From: Watersipora subatra
Lineage: Eukaryota > Bryozoa > Gymnolaemata > Cheilostomatida > Watersiporidae
Direction: 5' to 3'
Assembly: GCF_963576615.1 (NCBI RefSeq)
Contig: NC_088715.1
Coordinates: 28,844,463-28,908,462, forward strand
Length of the DNA stretch: 64,000 nt
Of the stretch, positions 34,089-45,880 are shown piece by piece; within the stretch, counting starts at the first letter, position 1, and every line of letters begins with the position of its first letter. The notes below the pieces were generated by a model. The model did not search any database, was not told the DNA's origin, and was given only the letters and a program-made list of their open reading frames with translations. The position numbers were made by a program, and so were the translations under genes.

Positions 34089-34504
34089 TACTAGACCATC
34101 CTATTGTGAATTTGCATCGGGAGCAACACAAATAAAGATTATTTAGTTTGACATGTTTGCTGAAAAAGTATTGTCAAAATAATTGGTAAACTCACAGCCC
34201 AAGAGTCATCATTGTATAATATGCCGGCTGCGTAAGTGATATCGAGTTAAATAATACAAGTTTTTTTGTAAATGCTTACTGTTAGCAAGAGTTTGATTAC
34301 TGCATGTAGTGGGAGATCTGCACCCATTTAAATATGGTTTATATTTCTATCATGGTCAGAAGTTCCGCATTTGTGTACACATATATACTTTACACACATC
34401 TTCTAAAGCTTGTCTTTAGTTACCGTTTTGCAAATGGCCCACCCACTGTCACAGTTCACATTAGTAAAGGGGATTGACAAAGTTTGATCAAGACTTTTTC
34501 AAAC
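34089..34504. other. Non-coding stretch
   Basis: No gene found. Confidence 0.3.
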
Positions 34505-34845
34505 TTGGTGAACTATCAAGAAAGTTTAACCGCTGCAATATTTCCCGATGGACCTGCATTGCCTCGATGATGTCAATGGTTTACAGTGCACATAGTTGAG
34601 AAATAACCGTAGAGAGGATACGGCTGACATATGCCGATACACTGTGAACCTGCCTTCAGCGCACCGTGTGTTAACAGCAGCAGTGGCAAGTACTTCCAGA
34701 CAACTCTTAAGATCAGTTGTGATGGATCATGTTCAACTACACAAATATTACTAATATCAGGAGGTTTGCATGATTACTTGCTTTCAGTTTACTAAAGTGT
34801 CTAAAACAGCTAAATTATTTTATCATAGCAGGCAAGATACGTTTA
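34505..34845. repeat. MITE family C copy 2 (3' part) plus shared flank
   Basis: 34505-34662 is the right half of MITE C, ending ATACACTGTGAACCTGCC. The next 180 bp (34663-34845) also match the DNA after the 42.4-kb copy (GGTTTGCATGATTACTTGC, ATCATAGCAGGCAAGAT). So homology passes the MITE border. Confidence 0.75.
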
Positions 34846-36742
34846 TACAAACGTTTTCATGTGTATAAAACGACTTTTACATCTAAGTTCACAAATTCGT
34901 TTTATCATTTCTCTGCGGATAAGGTTTACGCGTAAGCAGTGACCACTGTAAACTAGGAGTTAAAGGAGGATTTGTGGTGCGGTTATGCTGTAACATTCTT
35001 CGTGTATCTCAACAGGTGTTCCATTATAAAGCTCAATTTTAATATTCCCTTACTCATTGACTCGTGGCAAATAATTCAATGGCCATTGAAATCTATCCTC
35101 AAAGACATTTGAGAGTAAAGTGAGAACCCTTGAAGCATATCCAGCTCGTGGTAGAAGCTCTCGAGATTGAAAGAGTACGCATGCCAGTTAAGAGTGATTT
35201 CATCAAACGCAAAACCGAAAGAACGGAATGCAGCTGCACAAATAGACGACTTCTAATTAACAATGCAGTGCCTCAGTTATAACTTTGTTTAGAAATTAAA
35301 CAATGACCATAAATCCATTAATTAAAGTTATATCAAATTTATTAGCATGAATGCGTTTGATTGTTTATATGCACATTGCAGTTCTTTTGTTGCGATAACA
35401 ACAGCGTTAAGGAACAGCTAAACTTGATCGGGGTGTTAGCAAAGCCCATCTCATAGAATTGGTTTTCAGATTCCAGGATTAAAGCAGAAATAGTTAAATG
35501 ATTAGTAATGCTTCTTGCTGCATGCTGAAGTGAATGGTTCATACCACTTCAACAACATCACAGAGAAGGTAAGTATACAGATGCCTTGGTTTGATTTTGT
35601 AACTGACTGGCTCAAGGCTATCTTAGCCAGAAGTTGTCTTTTTTTATTTCAATATCACTCATCTATTTAATAGGTTACTTTGCTAAGCCAATAAAATCAT
35701 AAACTAATAAAATGATGTAACACAATTGGCTTAAAAAGTGGTATCCACTGAGTATATTGGTCATAAAAGGAAATCTGTAACACCTCTTTCTATTTCGTCA
35801 TACCAACATGGTACATCCACCATCGTATGCTTCAGTTTATGAACTTTCTACTACTACAACCTTCGATTGATGATACCGATTTCTTCACAATACTACTAGA
35901 TTGCCAACTTTTAGAACACTTTTGTTCATCTCACTCAATAATTCCTGATTGCTCTATTCTTATATTTGTTTTTCGATCTTCTCATTCTTTTTTGCATGTA
36001 ACCAAAAAAATTCTTGGTGAATGATCACTATACCAAAACAGGTCATACATACATACGCTATCCATACAACAGCTAATGTGCAGAGATGACAAGAGAACAC
36101 ACCATACTCTTGTACAGAAAATGTTGAAGCTTCTGAAGTTTCTCTGATTTTTCTGAATCTGAATAAGGATTCTTAAGTGTGATGGATTTTGGTTGATGGC
36201 CACAACCTGGATCACTGCCAGATGTTTAACTATGCAATAGTCGTCTCTTATATGCTGGCACAACAGGTTTCTGTATCAATCATGGTACAATTAGCGTTAA
36301 GAGTTAAACAGGAAATTGTTGTACTCAAGTAACCCCAGCTATCGGGATACGATCTGTCAAGATGTAATGGATGTGGTTATATTAGCTGAGGAATGTGATT
36401 AGATTACGTAATATGGAATATTTATTAGAAGGAAGATTTATATGACCAGGGTACAGATTTTTATAGCATGACAAATTAAACACTTACTAATTTATCTTTC
36501 TCTAATGGCTAGTGGGTTTATGGCATAGAGTGAAGTTTCTTTAAAGTAGAGTTTCCCTGTTTATCTCTATCTTCGAACCCTTTACGACTGAAGAGGGCAA
36601 TTACACAGCCCCTTGCTTTGAATGAAACAAAACGAGCTCAAACCACAATAAATAAAAACAGTCATATTCAAAGTATATGAAAACATTATGTTATTAGAAG
36701 GTCATTCTATGAAGAGGCTAATGTTTTCACACAGCAGCAACA
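34846..36742. other. Non-coding stretch
   Basis: Includes diverged repeat M copy 2 at 35822-35960. An isolated strong donor-like AGAGAAG|GTAAGTAT occurs at about 35563-35576, with a short Met frame (MVHTTSTTSQR) before it; evidence is too thin for a gene call. Confidence 0.3.
35822..35960. repeat. Dispersed repeat M, copy 2
   Basis: Diverged counterpart of 11823-11960; shares the TATGCTTCAGT start and CAATAATTCCTGATT end. Confidence 0.4.
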
Positions 36743-37471
36743 TACGAGGAAATGTCTAGGAAGAATCTGGACAGGGTTCAAAAAGAAGGTGATTCCTTTT
36801 TAAACAGACTTGTGACTTGTGATGAGACCTGGGTGGCAGACTATGAGCCAGAGTCAAAGCAGCAGTCATTGAGGTGGAAACACCCATCATCTCCTGTCAC
36901 AAAGAAGTTCAGAGCACAGAGAAGTGTCAAGAAAGTGATGTTGACAGTGTTTTGGGATGTGAGAGGACCCATTACAGTAAGCTTTCTTGCGCAGGGAACC
37001 ACAGTAAACAGTGAAAATTACTGCCAACTGCTACAGCAAGTCAAGAAGGACATTAAGAACAAGAGAAGAGGCATGCAATCTCGTGGCCTCATTCTCCACC
37101 AAGACAATGCAAGCCCCCACACTGCCACTCGAACCATTGAGACCATAAACCAACTAGGTTGGGAACTGTTGGACCACCCACCTTACAGCCCTGATCTTGC
37201 ACCTTCTGACTATCATCTCTTTGGCGCTCTAAAGTCCTATACCAGAGGGATTCATATGGAGACTCACGACGAGGTCAAAGCTACTGTGAGCGAATGGTTA
37301 CGAAGGCAATCTGCAGAATTTTATGCAGATGGGATCAAGAAACTGGTACCAAGATGGCAGAAATGTGTTGACTTCTCTGGCAATTATGTTGAAAAAAAAA
37401 AAAAAGTTATCTAACTCAACTACAACTTGACTTATTGTAAAATTATCTCTACTTATCGAATCGCCCTCGTA
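36743..37471 (+). mobile_element. mariner transposon, 5'-deleted copy
   Basis: The right end (ATCGAATCGCCCTCGTA, ending 37471) is a typical mariner terminus next to TA. At the left, only the first seven bases of the matching terminus, TACGAGG (36743-36749), are present; transposase sequence follows at once. Promoter, rest of the left inverted repeat and N-terminal third of the gene are therefore missing. The copy could not be mobilised normally. Confidence 0.85.
36752..37414 (+). CDS. mariner transposase, catalytic region (N-terminally truncated)
   Basis: 220 codons without a stop, against about 345 for a full mariner transposase; the N-terminal helix-turn-helix DNA-binding part is absent. 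The DDD catalytic triad is intact: Asp24 in VTCDETWV (codon at 36821), Asp118 in LHQDNASPHTA (37103) and Asp153 in YSPDLAPSDYHLF (37208). There are 34 residues between the last two, the DD34D mark of mariner. YEPESK, the WVP-like linker and terminal YVEK are also as expected. The frame is open back to 36722, but those residues are not mariner-like, so homology seems to start about 36755. The intact frame suggests recent insertion or deletion, or recent origin of the copy. Without the DNA-binding half it should be inactive. Confidence 0.9.
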   Translation: MSRKNLDRVQKEGDSFLNRLVTCDETWVADYEPESKQQSLRWKHPSSPVTKKFRAQRSVKKVMLTVFWDVRGPITVSFLAQGTTVNSENYCQLLQQVKKDIKNKRRGMQSRGLILHQDNASPHTATRTIETINQLGWELLDHPPYSPDLAPSDYHLFGALKSYTRGIHMETHDEVKATVSEWLRRQSAEFYADGIKKLVPRWQKCVDFSGNYVEKKKKVI

Positions 37472-39404
37472 TAAAACAAATCAACTCACTTTGAAATTCT
37501 CTGCCTTTTCTCTGCTATTATCTGATCAAAATCTAGTTCCTTGTAAGTGCAATGCACATATCAGGATTGATGGTGTTGTGATATGTTTTTAATATATAAA
37601 GTAGATAAAACTCTGAATTCTCATGAATAAATTTGTTGCGATGACAAATGCACTTTCTATGTCTTCACGACAATACTTGCACCCTTCCCCCGAACAACAG
37701 CTTGCACTCCTAAACGGAAAGCCATGCTTTAAAATAATTGAAGACTTTGCTCAAAGATTCAGAGATCATATATGATATTCTTTAAACAAGTAGTTAGGCC
37801 TACTAAAAACATTTACCAATATGCTATGTGACTTAGTATGTTTTTGAGGTTATTTATATTTAGATAAGTATGGAGGCTGGCGATCATGTGAAATACGCTT
37901 GATTGTTGAGTGCTAACTAAAATTACTTCAATTTCAGCATTGCGATCAACTAAACTCACACACTGGTTACCCATGGCTATCTCTGACCATGTGGAAATCT
38001 ACCTTCATGTTTTCAGAGAAAGAACAACTCCTATTATCAATATATTGAAGGCATAAAAAGCAGTAACTACGTACTGCTTTTTATGCATTTTGGAAATGCT
38101 ATTGTATAAAATAAATCGGCCGTTCTATTGGTTGACTCAGGTCAGCTAATCTCCATATGAGCTACTTCAAACCTTCGACCACCTACACAGGGCCATCTCT
38201 ATAGTTACCTGTATGGGCGTGACAGCTTTTTTTGGCTGTTTGCCAAGCTTTGTTTCTGCAGCCGAATTTTGCATAGATAGAGCTTTACTGCTAGTTGTAA
38301 GTTGTTATAAATAAAGTTGGTGTGTGTTAAACAATATTTGGTCATGAGCCAAATATTTAATCAATATTTAACTCTCAGTTCAATTAACAAGGGAGCACAC
38401 AGATGCATAGGTAAAATTTCACATGTTTGTTTGTAGGAGTTGAGTATCATATACAAAGAACCAATGTTAGAAAGTATGTCAATATTTATAGAAATATGTC
38501 CATAGTATCTTATGGATAATTCAGCAGTTAGTTGTTTGGTTTAGGTACACCTCTACTGTGTTTGTCAATTTTGCATGCATCAACTCTAGCTTTGTGCTTA
38601 AATATGCTGCTTGGTTATGTTTGTCCATAGTCAGTTGATGGTAAGTTGGCAAATATGATTAAAAACATAAATTTTTATCAAAAATATAAATCTGTTTTGT
38701 TTCACAATAAAACCACCTTTGTTCAGAGCGATTTTTTAATTTTTTTCAATTTTTTTATTATATAAACACATGTTTTTCAAGTCAGACCAAGCCAATTTTA
38801 TTGTCTCTTATGGAACGCTACAAAAACTTACAGCAGCTATATTACTTTATTTCATATTCTTACATTGCATCTTGTGGTCTGCTATGAACACATGTTGACC
38901 TTTTTTATTGACATGCAATTTTATTAAAGCCTCAAAGTAAAAAGGTAAAAACATGTCAAAGATTTAATCTCAAATAATCTTACCTTACTGCAATACTAAT
39001 AATGCGTTTTTTCAAATTAGTAGTACATAGCCAATATTATATATTGCTATCCCCTTTATCTTCTAAACCTTTAATGTTATTTTGATAGCAACTTCATAAA
39101 TTTACTAGCCCAGGCACATTTTGCTGCCTGATATTTAGTTCAACACCAGATGAGTAATGCTTAAAATTACACATTTTCTTCATAATTGTTTAATTTTTGT
39201 GATTACTGATGTCCAAAGACCTTTTCACATTTACAAGTACAAAAAACAGTTCTTATAACTGTGGTAGTTTATTGCTTTTAAAAACTGGAAGGAAATTATA
39301 TGTGTAATTTTAAAAGTAAATAAAAGAACACCTAGCTATCGTTTGTAAGAGTAAGACTTGGGGTGCGTACAAAGCCATGCACATTGTTCAACCAATCCTG
39401 AGTG
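37472..39404. other. Non-coding stretch with one hairpin
   Basis: A clean hairpin at 38051-38086 (15-bp arms GCATAAAAAGCAGTA and complement, 6-nt loop). No supported gene; the DNA is AT-rich and lacks the repeat families seen elsewhere. Confidence 0.4.
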
Positions 39405-39617
39405 TCATTTAGACTTAGCCAATAATAAAGTTTTGCAGGTCAATGCAGGCACATTCTTCCCATGGTTACAATAACAGGTCTCCTTCAAAAAGACCCCTTT
39501 CATCACTGAGTAACATGAGAATATCTGATATTCATCTATTGTCAGCTTCTTGGGTCTATTGTCATTCGTCGTTTTCATTACCCCATAAAGGGTGGTTGTA
39601 TCTCCAGTAGTTATCAT
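39405..39617 (-). CDS. Small ORF, unknown protein of 70 residues
   Basis: True ATG at 39615-39617, in-frame TAA a little upstream, and 70 codons to TGA. Composition is protein-like, with a polar start (MITTGDTTTLYGVMKTTND), KKLTIDEYQIF, then four Cys (SCYSV, ETCYC, ALTC). It lies 400 bp from, and divergent to, the first exon at 40017, so the two could share a promoter. It may also be a single exon or a transposon leftover; no domain is recognised. Confidence 0.35.
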   Translation of the reverse strand: MITTGDTTTLYGVMKTTNDNRPKKLTIDEYQIFSCYSVMKGVFLKETCYCNHGKNVPALTCKTLLLAKSK

Positions 39618-40016
39618 TAACCCTTAAGTCGATACTATTAGTTATTCGCTGGAGATATCAATACATATTAGACTTTTTATAGCGCGATTGCGAGCCAAAG
39701 TCGTATTTATTGACTGACAACTCATCAGCTCTTCGTTACAGGAAGCAAGAGGGTGCGTGAGGGGGATCAATTGTCAAGAATACCTAAGCTTATGGATTAT
39801 CTCTCATGATACGAATGTGATTGTCGAGCATTTGAAAAGTGGTTTTTGAATGAACTGACTCTTATGTAATATCGTGTAACGTTCTCTACGCAGGTCAAGG
39901 CATTACGTAAATGCGTTAGTAAGATCTTCACTCGTTTCATGAAGCTAGTTAAGTAGAGCTTTGAGGTCATGCTTATCGTAAGCATCTGCAGACGAGCCTA
40001 AAGATTGAATAAGATT
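39618..40016. promoter_or_regulatory. Possible promoter between divergent candidates
   Basis: This 400-bp gap between the minus-strand small ORF and the plus-strand first exon has somewhat more CpG (TAGCGCGATTGCGAG near 39681, GGTGCGTGAGGG) than its surroundings. That fits a shared promoter or 5' UTR. No definite TATA or initiator assigned. Confidence 0.3.
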
Positions 40017-40200
40017 ATGGAGGTGATAGCGCTTTCCTCGACCAGCAAGGTGAGTCTACATGATGAAGAGCTAGCGAATGAGAAAGGATTCGATGCAGAA
40101 ACAAGACCGGTTTTTGAGGATTGTAATTCAGACAAATCTGATGACAGTGACAGCATTTCAGACGAGGAAACTCATACCCTGTTAAACCACTCTCAGGAAG
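40017..40200 (+). CDS. First coding exon of a probable lysosomal or endosomal membrane protein
   Basis: ATG at 40017 opens 61 codons plus one base, ending at the strong donor CAGGAAG|GTGAGT (40194-40206). The peptide is acidic and Ser-rich, a disordered cytosolic N-terminus: MEVIALSSTSKVSLHDEEL, then DKSDDSDSISDEE. It contains ETHTLL (about residues 52-57), an acidic dileucine of the [DE]xxxL[LI] class that sends membrane proteins to lysosomes or endosomes. Many multi-pass transporters have such a tail encoded in exon 1. Phase 1 at the donor. I could not find exon 2 downstream; the gene probably runs right past TE-rich introns. The identity of the family is inference only. Confidence 0.55.
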
Positions 40201-41382
40201 GTGAGTTTTTTATCTCTTATTTGGGTACATAGCGAGAGGGCAACCACACTATAGCGTGGTGAGGTCTCCTGCTGAATCATTCGTTCCTAATGGATAAAAC
40301 ATATTTCATACATTTATTTACGAAATATACATTTACTTTGTAGTTTGCATATATCTTATAAATGACTGGTAAAAATAATTGGACCTCATATAACATTAAG
40401 AAATTAATCAAAGTAAAAATAAACATCATATATTTTCGTACATTTATTTTAGCGATACACTTTTGGTACATCAAACATGCTATCATACATTTTAAATTTT
40501 ATTAGTTCATTAAAACTGTTTCCTGATAGTAGCAAATGATGGTCACCGGTCACCCTTCCCATTGGTCAGCCATGTGTCGGTCTGTGGACCTCATGCTGTA
40601 ATGGCACCCTGATTTGTTCAATCTTGTACAGTTATAATGGTGAACAGAACTTCCATCTGAATAGGCTTTCTGAGTTAATGTCACACGTTTAGTCAGCCAT
40701 AGTTCTATTCGAAGCAAAAGGTTCAAGCTTTGGGTTCTCAGCGGATTAAAACAAACAATAGTTTAACTTCATTGTTAGTAAAACTAGTCAATACTCAGAG
40801 TTTTTGAAGTTGAATTAGATATCAATATAAGCTTGTCTGACTCTACTAACTGTGAAACTATGCTGGATCATGATGCAATATGTTTTAAAATTTTGGGTAG
40901 CCTACATGCGTGGAAAGTTACTCCCACAATCCCACAGTGGACAATAACATCAGCCTAGAGTTTTGTATTGAGCTAACTAACATACCATAAACTGTTACCT
41001 ATGCGACGGCTAATTAGAAACTTGTAGAGTTTTCTCTGAAAAAAAACAAACGTCATGGCACTTCAACTTTGGGTCTGACCATGGGAAGCAAAGTCATGGC
41101 TAATGCCATGAACTAATCAACTCTTCAGCAAGGCTAATCTCTAACTGCCACACTGGTGTACTAGTATGATATATATCATATTTTGGTGAGCAACAAAGGT
41201 CAAAGTTTAATAAGAGTTGATGATGAGTGTCAGAACAGGCTCAAACGGTTTTGTGTCATCATTCTAGACATTTTTTCACGCAATGAGCCTTAATAAGTCT
41301 AATTAAGGCAGACTGCGTTTTGAGACAGAGTTTCAACTGGATATGCGTATGCGATACAGATTGGTGATTTTTGTGAATTTTC
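40201..41382. other. Probable intron of the gene starting at 40017
   Basis: No next exon could be identified. A hydrophobic AT-rich minus-strand frame (40277-40486) is judged spurious. Confidence 0.35.
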
Positions 41383-41602
41383 ACTATAATAAGAGTCGAG
41401 TCTGTTCGTTTGTTCATCCATCCGTCTGCAGCGTTCAGAAAAAAAATTGCACCTTATTGGATTTGAACCCAGGTATTCAGATTCTTAGCCAAGCATGCTA
41501 TCATCTGCACCACTCAACTACTTTACCCTACCTAAAATAATTGTGTACGTACTTATTACACATGACGATCTCTAATGGCACACAGGCTGCCAGCGTACTA
41601 GT
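41383..41602 (-). repeat. SINE family B, full copy 1 of a tandem pair
   Basis: Read on the minus strand from 41602: ACTAGTACGCTGGCAGCC head, then a tRNA-like region (A box TAGTTGAGTGGTGCAG, B box GGGTTCAAATCC at 41460-41471), a GACGGATGGATGAAC segment and the tail CTCTTATTATAGTGA. This is the best preserved member and defines the family. Confidence 0.75.
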
Positions 41603-41830
41603 CTTTACTATAATAAGAGCTGTGTTTGTCTGTTCGTCCATCTTTCCAAAGCTACTGTTAGAGGCTAGAAAAAAGATAGCAATGTAAAGGGTTCAGACTC
41701 ACAGCATTATGCAATTAACACTCAACTATGCTAAATAGCTACCAAAGGGCATTTTGGAGTAATTGTATGATAGCTATCTCCTGGAAGTCTTTCAAGGCAC
41801 ACCGGACTGCCCAGGGTACTAGTCGAATAA
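41603..41830 (-). repeat. SINE family B, copy 2 of a tandem pair
   Basis: Abuts the previous copy: CTTTACTATAATAAGAGC (tail complement) at 41605, eroded tRNA-like centre, and the head block GGACTGCCCAGGGTACTAGT at about 41806. Confidence 0.65.
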
Positions 41831-42439
41831 CTTTGTGTCATTACATATTTCCTACAAAAAATAATATGGGTACACATATAGGGTGTGAATTCCAGTATCG
41901 TATCCATCTCAACTATAGAACTAAATTAGGCCACGCAATGATTGGCGTAAATAATGGTATGTGATTCACAGAGGCCGCATTGACAGTAGTGTATGCCATT
42001 CAATACATCTTTAAAAACAAGGCCTCAGATCTTCATAAAAATCTAATGTTTGTGGGCTTCTGAACATACCCTTAAAATGAGCAGTGACATTGCAAAAATT
42101 TGTGCAGCTTGGAGCTTCTTAAGCAGTTATGAGTTTAACATAGTTTTATTATCAGTTTTCATTACCAAGATGAGCAGATAACTCAATATGTATCATTATT
42201 ACATGCTACATTCAAATCTGCCTCAAACTGGTAGGTGATACTGAATGTGAAATGTGAGAAGAAAGATTTCTGGAATGTTCTGCCTGTCAACCAATCAAAA
42301 AACTAGAACTGGGATTGTGAAGGGTTACGGTGAAAATAGCTTTATGTTACTCACGGGTCTAGCTAAAAATTAATAGTGGCTCACATCGCATAAAATTTTT
42401 TCGAATCGGTCAATTGGACAAAAATATGTTGGCTTGCAA
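41831..42439. other. Non-coding stretch
   Basis: No gene or repeat recognised. Confidence 0.3.
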
Positions 42440-43055
42440 ATTCTTCAAGGTTGGTACACACTATATCGCTGTATGATGCCATTAAACCCGCAATCCTTGA
42501 GTGATTGTCTGTGATAACATTGTTCACACCATCACAAACCCATCCGCGTTTACATCAGCGTATAGTCCACGACATAGAGTACTCATTATAAAATGTGGTC
42601 ATAGATATGATAAAATACTAGTCCAGCAGCAACTATCATAAAAGAAAATATAGATCAAGCGATCGTGAACAGCTAATCACCATCGCCGAAGTGGTACACA
42701 CTTGTGGATGCTTGGCGAACAATCAAGAAAGTTTCACAGCCACAATATTTCCTGACAGACCTGGATTGCCTCAACAATGTCATAGGTTTACAGCGCACAT
42801 AGTTGAGAAATAACTGTCAAGAGGACAAGGCGGACATATGCCGATACACTGTGAACCAGCCTTTAGCGCACCGTGTATTAACAGCAGCCGTAGCACTTTC
42901 AGACAACTCCTAAGATCAGTTATGATGAACCATGTCTAACTACACAGGTATTACTACTATCAGTAGGTTTGCATGATTACTTGCTTTCAGTCTACTAAAG
43001 TGCCTAGAACAACTAAATTATTTTACAATGTATCATAGCAGGCAAGATGTGTGTA
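42440..43055. repeat. MITE family C, copy 3, with duplicated right flank
   Basis: 42440-42868 is a nearly full MITE C (GGTTGGTACACACTATATCG to GATACACTGTGAACCAGCC). The following 185 bp match those at 34663-34845, so the two loci share more than the MITE. Confidence 0.75.
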
Positions 43056-45299
43056 AATATGCAGTTGATGCAATCATCTGATATCTTGTAACATGTAGGC
43101 CTTTGTTTATAGCGCTTTTATCCTCTCTAATTACAATGTTTGTCAGAAATGGCATGATTTCTTTAAACATCTGTGTCTACTTTGCTTTATGCTAATAGCA
43201 AATTCAAAACCAAAGATGCTAAGGCTACGAAAGGTTTTAAAGAGAGGAATTTCAACATCGCAGGAAATGACAAATGCCTTGCACTGCCGTTTCTCAAAGA
43301 TTTTTAACAAAATAAGAACTACTGATTAATCACTTGGCATAAAGTGTCAATACAAAATGCTCTGACAAAAGATGTCAGTTTCAAGGGACAAAACAGCAGC
43401 TTTCAAATTTAGTAAACAGCTATGACTAAGCATTTGTAGCCAGTCATAAACCATCTTTACTGCTTCAAGTCAAAGCTATAAAATATATTCGAATCAATAG
43501 ATGATTTTGAGACTTTTCTCAGAACACTGTCTACTTAAATAGGCAAAAGCTTTTAGCTCATTGGACTAGTTCATCTTGTAGAACTTTTGGTTTCCCTGCA
43601 CGTAGTGGGAATGTGGTTGGTGTTACTTTAGTTATTTAGATTCTAATGCCTAGTACCTAGTAGTAGATTCTAGTACCTTTCATAATTTTAGAATTATGGT
43701 AGTATTTTACCTTCATGGAGTACGTGAGAGTACTCATTGGCTGTGTCCGGTAGAGGCAATTTACAATGGATAAACAAATGTGTGATAGTGCATCATTGAA
43801 AGATGTGGCCTAAAATCTTTATAAATGTTATAAGGTTTTTTTAGACAACTATAACCTAACACCATGCCATATAAATTTAATCATCATTTACTAAAAAGCT
43901 TTTACTGGATTCGCTAGTCAGCGATTAAAAGACTAAGGACCATAATGCATATTACTAAGAGTTGAGAACAATTTCAATCAATGGATGCACCTGAACAAAA
44001 TAGAAGCTTGCCATTCTAAGACAAATATTTTTTTCGATAAACTGTCACGCGTCCACTTCTAGGCTATGCATAAGGAAATCTAGAAACGCCTTCTATTTGC
44101 TATTTGGAGAATCTACTCGGGAATAACATCTTATGAGTGCTGCTAAGTGTTAAACTAAATATTTGATTTGCTCTTGGCAACCATCCTTAGTACAGCAGAG
44201 TTGTTAGACATATGATCTTTCCAGCAAACAAATAGCCATTTGACTTGATGTCTTACATAACTTCTATAATATATCAGGTTGAGATGTCTATCATACTCAT
44301 TCTTGGTCTTCAATGTTACTGCCAGACTACTAATAAGAAAATGAACAGAACAACCAAATTTAAATACTTTGGTCATGTTTAATTCTCGATTTTGACACAA
44401 AACTTCTAAATTAGTTTTTTTATAGAAAATATATCCGTATTATTAAATAAAAAGATAAAGATGGCTGCTCTTGCATGTTGAGTTTGCTACAGACTTAATT
44501 TCAGTAATAAGAAATGTCAAGACAATCGTTAACACAATTTACCTTTACGGTTTACCTGGTTTGTTTTGCTAAATTTATCAAATGAAGACTTTTCTAACAT
44601 GGGAGATTACTCCGAAAAGGTACTTGTAAAAATATAGGAATATATTGACTAATAAACTGTAGGTGTTATCCTTGTGCCACAGATTCCTCATCTGTTGTTT
44701 CGGATAAACAATCCTACTTATTCGTAGCGTGCTATCTTATCAGACCAGGCTTTTGTTTATGAAAGTCGGAGGCGTCTGGCCCAGACCTAGTCTTTATTAA
44801 CCATCAGCCATATTTGAAGCCTGTTACAAGCGGTAGGTTGGCCATTAATATTTATCAGTCTAACGATTCAAAGGTATGTGAAACAAAAAACTCATTCTTT
44901 TCGATTGTATGAATCCGTTACGCTAAGCAAACACCTGTCAACAATAGCGCCTGAACTACGGTATGTTTAGAATTAACCTGATTGTAATGAAATATTCACA
45001 TTAAATGCGTTACTGACCGCATAAGCGTGTACACAAACTAAATGAGTTATTATGGAAAGTAAACTTTAATGAATTTCATTTCTGATTCATTTACAAGCAC
45101 TACTAATGTGAATGCATCGTGTAGGCAACAGTCTAAAAGTAACACAATGACATTCCTATAGTGTTAGCTTGATTACACTGCAAACAGTTAGTAGCTAAAC
45201 GACCAACATGATGGAATTAGCTAAAGAAGCTAGTCAGAGAGAAAAATGTAAAAAATAAGCAAACGATTCATAAAAGCTATATTATATCTACCGCAAACT
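43056..45299. other. Non-coding stretch
   Basis: Over 2 kb without convincing exons or repeats. A minus-strand frame at 44155-44400 has a non-ATG start and no domain. Confidence 0.3.
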
Positions 45300-45880
45300 G
45301 GTCCTGAAATGGTAAAAATGTCGTAAAACTAATCATAGAATAAGAAAGTTACAGGTGATGGTGGTTGACTTAGTGTGTATTCAGTATAAGTCAAATGATA
45401 GGATGTTCGATGTCACACACACACACTGAACTACATACCAGAAAGTTCCAAAAATAGTGAAAATGTCTTAAAAATAATTCTACAGTAGAATAAGAAAGTA
45501 ATGGGTGATAATGGTTGACTTGGTGTATATTCACTATATGTCTAATGATAGGATGATAGGATGTTCGATGTCACACACACGCACGCACGCACGCACGCAC
45601 ATGCACACTGAATTACATACCAGAAAGTTCTAAAAGTAGTGGAAGTATCCTAGAACTAATGCTAAAATAAGAAAGTAAAATCTGATACTAGTTGACTTAA
45701 TTACTAACACAAATATTGGTGTCATCTTATGAACTTAGTGATACCTGAGTTTATTCTATATGAACGAAGCATCAAATGATAGGATAGTAGTGGTCACACA
45801 TACACTGAACTCGTGTACTCATGCACATACTCGTAAATATATTCATTATAAGTTAAATGATAGGGTAGTAGGTGGCCTAA
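45300..45880. repeat. Three-fold tandem repeat of about 150 bp with CA runs
   Basis: Units near 45334, 45484 and 45659 share GAATAAGAAAGT, TGGTTGACTTAGTGT, ATGATAGGATGTTCGATGTC, then (CA)n and CATACCAGAAAGTTC. The second has an expanded GCAC run. A worn fourth unit follows to about 45870. Confidence 0.8.

Noticed and set aside
35520-35580. Exon before the strong donor AGAAG|GTAAGT
   Set aside because: The only Met frame is 11 codons and the longer frame has a stop at its only plausible acceptor.
40277-40486. Hydrophobic minus-strand frame resembling a membrane protein
   Set aside because: AT-rich sequence naturally encodes Ile/Phe/Tyr-rich frames; no exon signals.
44155-44400. 81-codon minus-strand frame that could be a LINE piece
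   Set aside because: Non-ATG start and no motif clear enough to tie it to a reverse transcriptase.
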